64,000 nucleotides of DNA from Azospirillum sp. 412522 (lineage in GTDB: Bacteria; Pseudomonadota; Alphaproteobacteria; Azospirillales; Azospirillaceae), in assembly GCF_019805165.1 (NCBI RefSeq), contig NZ_RWIJ01000036.1, positions 1 to 64,000 of the forward strand, given 5' to 3'. Numbering within the stretch: position 1 is the stretch's first letter; every line of letters begins with the position of its first letter. This document shows, one piece after another, positions 9,950-17,346 of this stretch. The position numbers were made by a program, and so were the translations under genes. The notes below the pieces were generated by a model, which did no database searches, was not told where the DNA came from, and saw only the letters and a program-made list of their open reading frames with translations.

Positions 9950-10186
9950 TCAGCCGATCCGCCGGATCGCCAGTCCCGACGCGGCGATGCGGAACCCGCC
10001 GTCCGGGGTCGGCTCCACCGCTTCGCCGCCGTCCACGCGGTAGCTCTTGCCCTCCGGCACCCAGCCGGCGGGACCGCGGAAGGTCACCATCTGGATGAAG
10101 CTGGTCGTCTCGACCACCGCATGGACGCTGCCGTCCTCGGCCCGCGCCTCGAAGCGGTCCGTCTCCATCTCCTGACGCATCGGCAT
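9950..10186 (-). CDS. Small conserved-looking hypothetical protein
   Basis: 78 residues, not recognised. It is predicted to be mostly beta strand (FEARAEDGSVHAVVE, YRVDGGEAV), with no signal peptide or membrane segment. Several ATGs compete; the one at 10184-10186 is preceded by GGGAAGGGAACGGGCC, and a longer form would start at 10207. It is transcribed in the same direction as the GST gene, 105 bp upstream of it, so the two may be co-transcribed. Confidence 0.5.
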   Translation of the reverse strand: MPMRQEMETDRFEARAEDGSVHAVVETTSFIQMVTFRGPAGWVPEGKSYRVDGGEAVEPTPDGGFRIAASGLAIRRIG

Positions 10187-10349
10187 CGGCCCGTTCCCTT
10201 CCCTCATCCACGGCGACCCTCAGCCTGCCACGGCGAGGCCATGGCGAGGCATAAGTAAAATTATGGTCTTCCGCGAGGAAAGCTCGTTTGCCGGCCCCTG
10301 CCGGGCTTTCTATCGTCCGGCCGTCGCAACGATGAAGAGGGAGGTCGGA

Positions 10350-11255
10350 ATGATCGGAAGACGGGGGTTCCTGGCGGCGACGGGCGGGGTCCTGCTGCTG
10401 TCGGCAGCGGGGGCGCAGGCGGCGGAAAACAGGAATGCCAAGGCGGGAAAAGCGTCCGGTGGCGGTGCGCTGGCCGAAAGCATGGCGGCTCTGGAGGCCC
10501 GCAGCGGCGGGCGGCTCGGCGTTGCGGTGCTTGACAGCGGGAACGGCCGGCTGCAGGGCTGGCGCGGGGACGAGCGCTTCCCGATGTGCAGCACCTTCAA
10601 ATTTCTATTGGCTGCCGCCGTCCTGAAGACGGTGGACCAGGGCAAGGACCGGCTCGACCGGCGGATTCCGGTGACCAAGGCCGATCTGGTGCCCTACGCG
10701 CCCTTTTCGGAGACCCGGCTGAACGGCACGCCGCCGACGGTGGCGGAGCTGTGCGAGGCGGCGGTCACGCTCAGCGACAATGTCGCGGCCAACCTGCTGC
10801 TGACCGGCGTCGGCAACCCGGCCGGCCTCACAGCCTTCCTGCGCGGCATCGGCGACAAGGTTACCCGGCTGGACCGCAACGAGCCGACGCTGAACACCGC
10901 CATCCCCGGCGATCCGCGCGACACCACCACGCCCGCCGCCATGGTGCGCAGCATGGAGCGGCTCCTGGTCGGCGACGTTCTGCGGCCGGACTCGCGCCGG
11001 CAGCTGACCGACTGGATGGTCGCCAACAAGACCGGCGACAAGCGCCTGCGCGCCGGACTGCCGGCCGGCTGGCGGGTGGGAGACAAGACGGGGACCGGCA
11101 CCAACGGAACCGCCAACGACATCGCCATCGTCTGGCCGGAAGGCCGCGCGCCGCTGCTGGTCGCCAGCTACCTGACCCACACCGCGAAAGACTTCAAGCA
11201 GCAGGATTCGATCCACGCCGAGGTGGCGCGGACGGTGGCCGGCCTGATCGGCTGA
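10350..11255 (+). CDS. Class A beta-lactamase, Tat-exported
   Basis: 301 residues. A serine hydrolase that opens beta-lactam rings in the periplasm. The twin-arginine leader MIGRRGFLAATGG points to Tat export. All active-site elements are present: C-S-T-F-K with nucleophile S81 and K84, the SDN loop in LSDNVAAN, the omega-loop Glu in RNEPTLN and the KTG triad in GDKTGTGTNG. There is a Cys just before the catalytic Ser, but no Cys two residues after KTG, so the KPC-type disulfide is absent. The start is set by GAGGGAGGTCGGA before ATG 10350; the frame is open upstream to 10263. No ampR-like regulator is adjacent. Confidence 0.92.
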   Translation: MIGRRGFLAATGGVLLLSAAGAQAAENRNAKAGKASGGGALAESMAALEARSGGRLGVAVLDSGNGRLQGWRGDERFPMCSTFKFLLAAAVLKTVDQGKDRLDRRIPVTKADLVPYAPFSETRLNGTPPTVAELCEAAVTLSDNVAANLLLTGVGNPAGLTAFLRGIGDKVTRLDRNEPTLNTAIPGDPRDTTTPAAMVRSMERLLVGDVLRPDSRRQLTDWMVANKTGDKRLRAGLPAGWRVGDKTGTGTNGTANDIAIVWPEGRAPLLVASYLTHTAKDFKQQDSIHAEVARTVAGLIG

Positions 11256-11261
11256 AGCGGC

Positions 11262-11450
11262 TCAGGCGGGAGTTGCGGGAAGGGGGCGCTGCGGTTCGGC
11301 CCATCGCACGATGGACCGGACGGCGTTCAGGGCGTGCACATTGTCCTGTATGTGGAAATGCCGCCGCAACTCCACCACGGCCGCCCACTCGCCGCTTTCG
11401 TGAAACGCCCTCTGGATCGCGACGGCTTCATCCTGGCTGACGCTGAACAT
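11262..11450 (-). CDS. Small hypothetical protein coupled to LysR gene
   Basis: 62 residues from ATG 11450 (MFSVSQDEA), preceded by GAGG at a good distance. A 76-residue form starting at 11492 would overlap the LysR stop codon (ATGA) and be translationally coupled. It is helical and rich in A, E and R, ending in a conserved-looking VRSIVRWAEP. No known domain is recognised. It ends 7 bp from the convergent beta-lactamase gene. Confidence 0.5.
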   Translation of the reverse strand: MFSVSQDEAVAIQRAFHESGEWAAVVELRRHFHIQDNVHALNAVRSIVRWAEPQRPLPATPA

Positions 11451-11488
11451 CCGAACCTCATGGCCGACCCCGCGGCCTTCGTCGCCGA

Positions 11489-12463
11489 TCATGCACCGGC
11501 GACGGGACCGCTGGCAAGATGGCCGAAGGCCGATCCTTGCGGACGTGTCGGGAAAGGATGGTCGGAGGCATAGGCGGCGATCCGGCCGGCCAGATGGTCG
11601 GCCAGCGCATCGACCCGCAAGGGACGGCGGCGGCCGGACGCGAACAGAAGCTGGAGCGGAGACTCCTCGTCGCTCCAGTCCGCCAGCAGCGGACGCAGGC
11701 GTCCGGCGGTGACGTCGGCGGCGACGTCCAGCCAGGATTTATAGGCGATGCCGCAGCCGGCCACCGCCCAGTCGCGCAGGACGGCGCCGTCGTCGGTGGC
11801 GCGGTCGGCCTCGACGACGATGCTGCGTTCACCCGCCGGCCCGGCGAAGCGCCAGCGGTTCAGCGGCTCCCGGCCGCGCAGCAGGACGAGGCAGCGATGG
11901 CCGCGCAGGTCCTCCGGCACGGCGGGGGTGCCGTGGGCCTCCAGATAGGCGGGCGAGGCCACCGGCACCCGGCGCGACGGCGCCATCTGCCGCCGGACGA
12001 AGGCGGAGTCCGGCAGGGCGCCATAGCGCAGCGCGCAGTCGAGGTCGTCGCGCAGCAGGTCGGCCAGACGGTCGCCCAGCAGCAGGGTGATGCGGATGGC
12101 CGGATGGCGGTCGTGGAACTCGTCGAGCCACGGGCGCAGGACCGTCCGGCCGAAATCGGAGGGCGCCGCCAGCCGCACCGGTCCGGCGAAGCGGGCGCGG
12201 TCGCCGGCCAGCCGTTCGGCCGCCGCGTCGAGCTGGTCCAGCGCCTGCCGGCAGGCGACGAGATAGGCTGTGCCGGCATCGGTCGGGCGGACGCTGCGCG
12301 TCGACCGTTCGAACAGGCGGGCGCCCAGCGCCTGCTCGATCCGTTTCAGCGCCGCGCTCGCCGTCGCCGGCAGCAGGCCGAGCTGCCGTGCCGCCGCCGA
12401 CAGGTTGCCATGCTCCGCGATGGCGAGCAGCAGGCGAAGGTCGTCGAGCGCGATCATTGTCAA
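11489..12463 (-). CDS. LysR-family transcriptional regulator
   Basis: 324 residues. The N-terminal winged HTH (residues 5-65) is typical: LDDLRLLLAIAEHGNLSAAARQLG, then TASAALKRIEQALGARLFERSTR. The C-terminal PBP-like effector domain follows from about 95. It diverges from the SDR/OYE pair across 112 bp, the classic LysR arrangement, so it probably controls that pair and itself. The effector is unknown. Confidence 0.9.
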   Translation of the reverse strand: MTMIALDDLRLLLAIAEHGNLSAAARQLGLLPATASAALKRIEQALGARLFERSTRSVRPTDAGTAYLVACRQALDQLDAAAERLAGDRARFAGPVRLAAPSDFGRTVLRPWLDEFHDRHPAIRITLLLGDRLADLLRDDLDCALRYGALPDSAFVRRQMAPSRRVPVASPAYLEAHGTPAVPEDLRGHRCLVLLRGREPLNRWRFAGPAGERSIVVEADRATDDGAVLRDWAVAGCGIAYKSWLDVAADVTAGRLRPLLADWSDEESPLQLLFASGRRRPLRVDALADHLAGRIAAYASDHPFPTRPQGSAFGHLASGPVAGA

Positions 12464-12575
12464 ATCCGGTTTGGCAATATCTCAAAAACTTCCGGGATTA
12501 TCCGCCAAGGCGCGGAAGGACACAATGAGCTCCAACGCAACGGCACGGCGCTGCCAAGCAGCGAGGAGCGGAATC

Positions 12576-13313
12576 ATGGACAGGATTGAGAAAGCGGGCG
12601 GCGCATCGCTGGCCGACCGCAGGGTGGTCGTCATCGGCGGGGCGTCCGGCATCGGCCGGGCGGTGGCCGAAGCGGCGCGCGGGCAGGGCGCGCGGGTGGT
12701 CATCGCCGGTCACGACGCCGGGCGGACCCGGATCGCCGCCGAGGCCCTGGGGGTCGAGGGGCTGGTCGCCGATCTGGGTGACCGCGGCAGCCTGGACGCC
12801 CTGTTCCGCGCCGTCGGCAGCCTCGACCATCTGGTCGTCACCGCCGGGCCGCAATTCGGCTCCCCGGCCTTCGCGCAGCTCGACCTCGCCGCCGCCCGGC
12901 GGGCGTTCGAGGTGAAGCTGTGGGGCGCGGCGGAGGCGGTCCAGGCGGCGCTGCCGCATCTGGCGCCGGACGGGTCGGTGACGCTGACCTCCGGCCTGCT
13001 GTCGCGCAGGGCGGGCAAGGGGTCGCTGGCGAAGACGGTGATGAACGCCGCCGTCGAGGCGCTGGGCAAGGCCCTGGCGAAGGAGCTGGCGCCGCTGCGG
13101 GTCAACGTGGTGTCGCCCGGCGTGACGGCGACCGAGAACTGGCGGGCGGTTCCCGCCGCCGAGCGCGACGCCTTCTTTGCGAAGGTCGGGGCCGGGCTGC
13201 CGGCCGGCCGCGTCGGTCGCGCCGACGAGGTGGCCGCGGCCTTTCTGTTCGCGATGACCACGGGTTTCGTCACCGGCTCGGTGATCGACGTCGATGGTGG
13301 AGGCCTGCTGTGA
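12576..13313 (+). CDS. Short-chain dehydrogenase/reductase, atypical active site
   Basis: 245 residues. The Rossmann start VVVIGGASGIGRAVAEAA (TGxxxGxG type) binds NAD(P)H, and the C-terminal VTGSVIDVDGGGLL is typical of SDRs. The catalytic YxxxK is missing: aligned against the conserved AAVEAL helix the Tyr and Lys positions read K and N (KTVMNAAVEALGK). This resembles the PRK07041-like SDR branch, which as I recall also lacks the pair. ATG 12576 follows GAGGAGCGGAATC; the frame is open from 12270 without support. The stop overlaps the OYE start (GTGA), so the two products are probably made together. Confidence 0.85.
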   Translation: MDRIEKAGGASLADRRVVVIGGASGIGRAVAEAARGQGARVVIAGHDAGRTRIAAEALGVEGLVADLGDRGSLDALFRAVGSLDHLVVTAGPQFGSPAFAQLDLAAARRAFEVKLWGAAEAVQAALPHLAPDGSVTLTSGLLSRRAGKGSLAKTVMNAAVEALGKALAKELAPLRVNVVSPGVTATENWRAVPAAERDAFFAKVGAGLPAGRVGRADEVAAAFLFAMTTGFVTGSVIDVDGGGLL

Positions 13314-14410
13314 GCGGATCCCTGTTCTCCCCCTACCGGCTGGGCGGTCTGGAGCTGCCCAACCGCATCGTGATGGCGCCGATGACCCGTGCCCGGTCCG
13401 GCGAGGACGAGGTGCCCTCGGACCTTGCCCCGGCCTATTATGCGCAGCGTGCCGGCGCCGGGCTGATCGTCACGGAGGCGATCCAGATCGGTCCCGGCGC
13501 CAAGGGCTACTCGCGGACGCCGGGGATCCACACGCCGGCGCAGACCGCCGCCTGGAGCGCGGTCACCGATGCCGTCCACCGGCGGGGCGGGCGCATCGTC
13601 GCCCAGCTCTGGCACACCGGCCGGGTGTCGCATCCGATGTTCCATGGCGGCGACCGCCCGCCCGCCCCCTCGGCCATCCTGCCGGCGGACACCGCGATCT
13701 GGGCGGTCGGGCCGGACGGAGCCGGCGGCATGGTGCCCTGCGTCGAGCCGCGGGAAATGGACCGGGCGGAGATCGCCGCGACCGTCGCCCGGTTCGCCGC
13801 CGCCGCCGCGAACGCCGTCGCCGCCGGGTTCGACGGGGTGGAGCTGCACGCCGCCAACGGCTACCTGATCGAGCAGTTCCTGCGCGACGGCAGCAACCGG
13901 CGGACCGACGCCTATGGCGGCTCGGTGGACAACCGCCTGCGCTTCCTGACCGAGGTGGTGGAGGCGGTGACGGCCGCCATCGGGGCGGAACGGACCGGCG
14001 TGCGCCTGTCGCCGCTGATCACGCTGAAGGGGATGAGCGACAGCGACCCCTACGGCCTGTTCACCCGGGTGGTCGAACGGCTGCAGGCGCTGGGCGTCGC
14101 CCGCCTGCACTTCGCGGAGGATGACTGGGACAACGGCACGCCCCTGCCGGCGGAGTGGCGCAAGGCTTGGCGGGAGCGGTTCAGCGGCACCATCATCGTC
14201 GCCGGCCGCTATACGGTGGACCGGGCAACGGCGTTGCTGGAGGCGGGGCTGGTCGATCTGGTCGCGTTCGGCCGGCCCTTCATCGCCAACCCGGACCTGC
14301 CGGAGCGCCTGCGCCACGGCCTGCCGCTGGCGGAGTTCCGTGCCGACAGCCTGTTCGGCGGCGGCGCGGCCGGCTACACCGACTATCCGGCCGCCGGTTC
14401 CGCCGCATGA
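13310..14410 (+). CDS. NADH:flavin oxidoreductase, Old Yellow Enzyme family
   Basis: 366 residues. An FMN-dependent TIM-barrel ene-reductase that reduces activated C=C bonds or nitro groups. Seen: the start LFSPYRLGGLELPNRIVMAPMTRA, QLWHTGRVSHP with the flavin-contacting residues, the ligand-binding H-x-x-N pair in GVELHAANGYLIEQF, and the proton-donor Tyr in DAYGGSVDNR. The GTG start overlaps the SDR stop and has GGAGG upstream. With the SDR it forms a two-step redox pair under the divergent LysR regulator. Confidence 0.92.
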   Translation: MSGSLFSPYRLGGLELPNRIVMAPMTRARSGEDEVPSDLAPAYYAQRAGAGLIVTEAIQIGPGAKGYSRTPGIHTPAQTAAWSAVTDAVHRRGGRIVAQLWHTGRVSHPMFHGGDRPPAPSAILPADTAIWAVGPDGAGGMVPCVEPREMDRAEIAATVARFAAAAANAVAAGFDGVELHAANGYLIEQFLRDGSNRRTDAYGGSVDNRLRFLTEVVEAVTAAIGAERTGVRLSPLITLKGMSDSDPYGLFTRVVERLQALGVARLHFAEDDWDNGTPLPAEWRKAWRERFSGTIIVAGRYTVDRATALLEAGLVDLVAFGRPFIANPDLPERLRHGLPLAEFRADSLFGGGAAGYTDYPAAGSAA

Positions 14411-14413
14411 GGC

Positions 14414-14905
14414 TCAGGCGCCCTGCATCTCGGCATCCGGCTCCATCCCGCCGGATTCGTCGAAGTAATCTCCGGCGACGTCCGGTCCCCATTCCTGGAC
14501 CAGCGCCACCTTCTTCTGCTTGAGCACCTCCACCCGCTTCTCGGCGCGGGTGATCTCCATCCCGGCGACCATCGGCGGGATGCCGTAATAGAGGCCCCAG
14601 CCGACGGCGGCGGCGCTGTACATCACCAGCCAGGCCAGCGGGTCGGCGAAGATCTTGGCGGCGGCGCCGATGGTGTGCTGGTGCTTCCACAGGTCGATGG
14701 CGAAGGGCATGCAGCCGCAGAAGTTCAGCCCGCCGACGGTGATCGGCGCCGACTTGTCGGGATCGCGGTCGATGACATAGGCGACGATGGTCGGGATCAT
14801 GCCGATGCCGAACAGGATGGTGGTCGGCAGCACGATCAGCGCCGCCGGGACGATCAGCAGGATCAGCGTGAGGGCGCCGCCCTTTTTCTTCTTCTTGCGT
14901 GCCAT
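14414..14905 (-). CDS. Small membrane protein next to pseudokinase
   Basis: 163 residues starting MARKKKKKGG, a strongly positive cytoplasmic N terminus. It is followed by membrane segments at about 10-45 (two helices) and 90-115. The region between them has a C-G-C-M motif. GGGGGA before ATG 14905 supports this start over the longer frame from 14959. It is transcribed after the kinase-like gene in the same direction, separated by a perfect hairpin, so it is probably a functional partner. Function unknown. Confidence 0.7.
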   Translation of the reverse strand: MARKKKKKGGALTLILLIVPAALIVLPTTILFGIGMIPTIVAYVIDRDPDKSAPITVGGLNFCGCMPFAIDLWKHQHTIGAAAKIFADPLAWLVMYSAAAVGWGLYYGIPPMVAGMEITRAEKRVEVLKQKKVALVQEWGPDVAGDYFDESGGMEPDAEMQGA

Positions 14906-14928
14906 GGCGATCCCCCCGTTATCCGATC

Positions 14929-14968
14929 TGTAGCGCCGTGCGTTTACTATGAAACGCACGGCGCTACA
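14929..14968. repeat. Perfect 17-bp inverted repeat (hairpin)
   Basis: TGTAGCGCCGTGCGTTT (14929-14945) and its exact complement AAACGCACGGCGCTACA (14952-14968) around a 6-base loop. There is no U-run on either side, so it is either a dispersed palindrome or an attenuating or processing hairpin between the pseudokinase gene and the small membrane protein gene. Confidence 0.75.
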
Positions 14969-15028
14969 GCTTTATGTTTGGCGATCGGATTCACGCTTCA
15001 AATCGATGCCGATTTTACGCGATCCGAT

Positions 15029-17074
15029 CTAGAAGGCGAAGAACAGGATGATGCCGGCGACCAGCACGGTCGACAGCAGGCTGGACACGATGGCGGCGAC
15101 CTGCCGGCCGGACGTCTCGATGATGGAGTTGCGGTCGGCGATGGTGTGGCGGATCTTGTCCATCTCCGCGTCGGCCTCGCGGTAGGCGATCTGCGCCGCC
15201 TCGAACTCCAGCCGGTCGCGGCGCAGCGATTCGGGATCGTCCACCACCTTCAGCAGCTCGGTCAGCCGGCCGTTGTGCGCGGCGGCGTCCGCCATCTTGC
15301 GCACCTCCTGCTGCTGCGGCCGGTTGTGGAAGCGGCGGAAAGCGGGGTCGAGCAGCGCCACCACCCAGGAAGCCAGATGGGTCAGCCCGTCCACGCCGGT
15401 GCGGGCCTGGATGTCGGACAGGATGGTCAGCATGGCGATGATGCGCCGCATCGGCTCCACCCCGCTGCCGAGCTGGGTGAACAGCAGCTCGTCGCCGCGC
15501 TTGTGGCGGGCGCCGAGAAAGGAGGCGATGTGGCGGTCGATCGGGTCCTTGTGCCGCTCGCCGCCCGCAGCGACCCAGTCCAGTGCCCGCAGCAGCTCGG
15601 CCGGCGAGGTGGGCAGCTGCTTGGCGACCAGCCCGCTCATGCAGGGCATGGTCGGGTTCATCTCGTAGAGCAGGCGCTCCACCCCCAGCCCGTGGCTGGA
15701 GCGGTCGAGGTAGCCGCGAAGCTGGTCGAAACTCTGCACCAGCGGCACGAATTCCGGCTTGAAGTCGTTCTGGACGTTGACCCAGAACATGGGCAGCTGG
15801 TTGGCGATCACCTCCGCCACCGCCTGGGGGGATTCGCCGCGCATGAAGGCGTCGGCCAGCATGGTGGCGATGCCGTCCGGCATCATCGCCCGGCCGCGGT
15901 AGCGGATGGGGGCGGCGGGGTCGAGCGCGATGCAGACGCGCGCCACCAGCCGGTCGCCCTGGGTGCCGCCCTTGCCGCTCGAGGCGGTCTGGATGGCGTT
16001 GCTCACCGCCTCCGCCCGCACCTCGTCGCCCATCGACCGGCGCAGCCACTTGTCCAGCTCCCCGCTTTCGATGACGGAGGCCGCGGCGGGGGCGTGGCGG
16101 GCGAAGGCGCGGGCCAGGGTGCGGCAATGCCAGTATTCCGACCCCTGGAATTCCAGCGGCCGGGCGGCGCGGCGGGAAATCTGCGGCTGCTTGGGGCTGA
16201 GCCGGCGGCCGGCCACCCACAGGTCGAGGTCGTTCAGCGTCCAGCGCTGCTTGGGGTCGTCGACCAGCAGGCCGCGCACCACCTCGTTGATCGCCAGCGG
16301 CAGCCGGTGCTGCTGGACCAGCGCCGGGTAGGACCCGCGCTCCATCTTCGCCTGCAGGACCGCCTCGTCGTCCAGCCCGGACAGCGGGTTGCGGCCGAGC
16401 GCCAGGATCAGCAGGGTGACGCCCAGCGAATAGAGGTCGTCGGCCATGGTGCCGGTGCCGCGCCCGGCCGGGTTGGCCATGCCGCGCTCGATGGTCTCCA
16501 GCAGGACGGGCTGGCCGTAGCCGGGCTGGGCCGACACGCAGTCGCCCAGCATCAGCCCGCCCGACGCGAGGTCGCGGTAGAACAGGTTGGTCGGGCGGAT
16601 CGCGCCATGGACGACGCCGCGGCTCGACAGCTCCTTCAGCGCCGACACCAGCGGGTGGACGATCTGCCGCGTCAGCTGGTCTTCCGGCATCGGGTCCAGC
16701 GTGTCGGTCAGCGATCCCATCAGCCGCTTGCCGCCCGGACGCTCGAACACCAGGCAGAAGCGCCGGCCGCGGTCCTGCGGCCAGTCCACCAGCCCCCAGT
16801 CGAGCAGCCGCATATGGGTGGCGTTGTCGAGGCTGCCGACGGTGGAGCAGATGTCCATCCGCGGCAGGATCGAGGCGTGGCAGATGATGGCGAAGGGCTC
16901 GATCCGCTTTTCGCGCAGAGCCTTGGCGGTGAAGGCGTTGCCGCCGACGGCGTTCAGCAGCGGGATCGGCGCGCCGGGGTGGATCTCGTAGCGTTCGGCG
17001 AGCTTGACCGGTTCGGCGTTCGCCATCGCCGCCGTGGCGGCTCCCATCGTACCTGTCTGGGCGTCGGATGGCAT
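15029..17074 (-). CDS. Tail-anchored Ser/Thr kinase-like protein (probable pseudokinase)
   Basis: 681 residues. The first 300 or so fold like a Hanks-type protein kinase, but the key residues are lost: the catalytic loop reads H-G-A-I-R-P-T-N (155-163) with Ala158 where the essential Asp should be, the DFG motif is L-G-D-C-V (177-180), and no VAIK lysine is visible. About 350 residues with no recognised domain follow, ending in a short coiled region and a single C-terminal membrane helix (about 660-680). It probably acts as an ATP-free scaffold at the inner membrane. It faces the large hybrid histidine kinase gene across 272 bp and precedes a small membrane-protein gene. Confidence 0.8.
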   Translation of the reverse strand: MPSDAQTGTMGAATAAMANAEPVKLAERYEIHPGAPIPLLNAVGGNAFTAKALREKRIEPFAIICHASILPRMDICSTVGSLDNATHMRLLDWGLVDWPQDRGRRFCLVFERPGGKRLMGSLTDTLDPMPEDQLTRQIVHPLVSALKELSSRGVVHGAIRPTNLFYRDLASGGLMLGDCVSAQPGYGQPVLLETIERGMANPAGRGTGTMADDLYSLGVTLLILALGRNPLSGLDDEAVLQAKMERGSYPALVQQHRLPLAINEVVRGLLVDDPKQRWTLNDLDLWVAGRRLSPKQPQISRRAARPLEFQGSEYWHCRTLARAFARHAPAAASVIESGELDKWLRRSMGDEVRAEAVSNAIQTASSGKGGTQGDRLVARVCIALDPAAPIRYRGRAMMPDGIATMLADAFMRGESPQAVAEVIANQLPMFWVNVQNDFKPEFVPLVQSFDQLRGYLDRSSHGLGVERLLYEMNPTMPCMSGLVAKQLPTSPAELLRALDWVAAGGERHKDPIDRHIASFLGARHKRGDELLFTQLGSGVEPMRRIIAMLTILSDIQARTGVDGLTHLASWVVALLDPAFRRFHNRPQQQEVRKMADAAAHNGRLTELLKVVDDPESLRRDRLEFEAAQIAYREADAEMDKIRHTIADRNSIIETSGRQVAAIVSSLLSTVLVAGIILFFAF

Positions 17075-17346
17075 GAACGGCGGATCCCCGGGGCATACGA
17101 ATGGGCGCGGGCCTTAGCTGGCGTGAAAAGGGAAAACAAACCCTTAACATGCGCGTGCGCAACACTATCGGATTGGACCGGAAAGGAAAACCCCCGCTGC
17201 GGGGATCGGGATGCCGGCGCGGCGAGCCCACCGGCGGCTTGCAATAACCGATAGCAAACAACCAATCGGGGTATGGCAATTCTCCGGCTTGTGTCGTCGC
17301 GTATGGGCCATACACTTGGCGCACATACGAATTTTGGTCGACCAGG

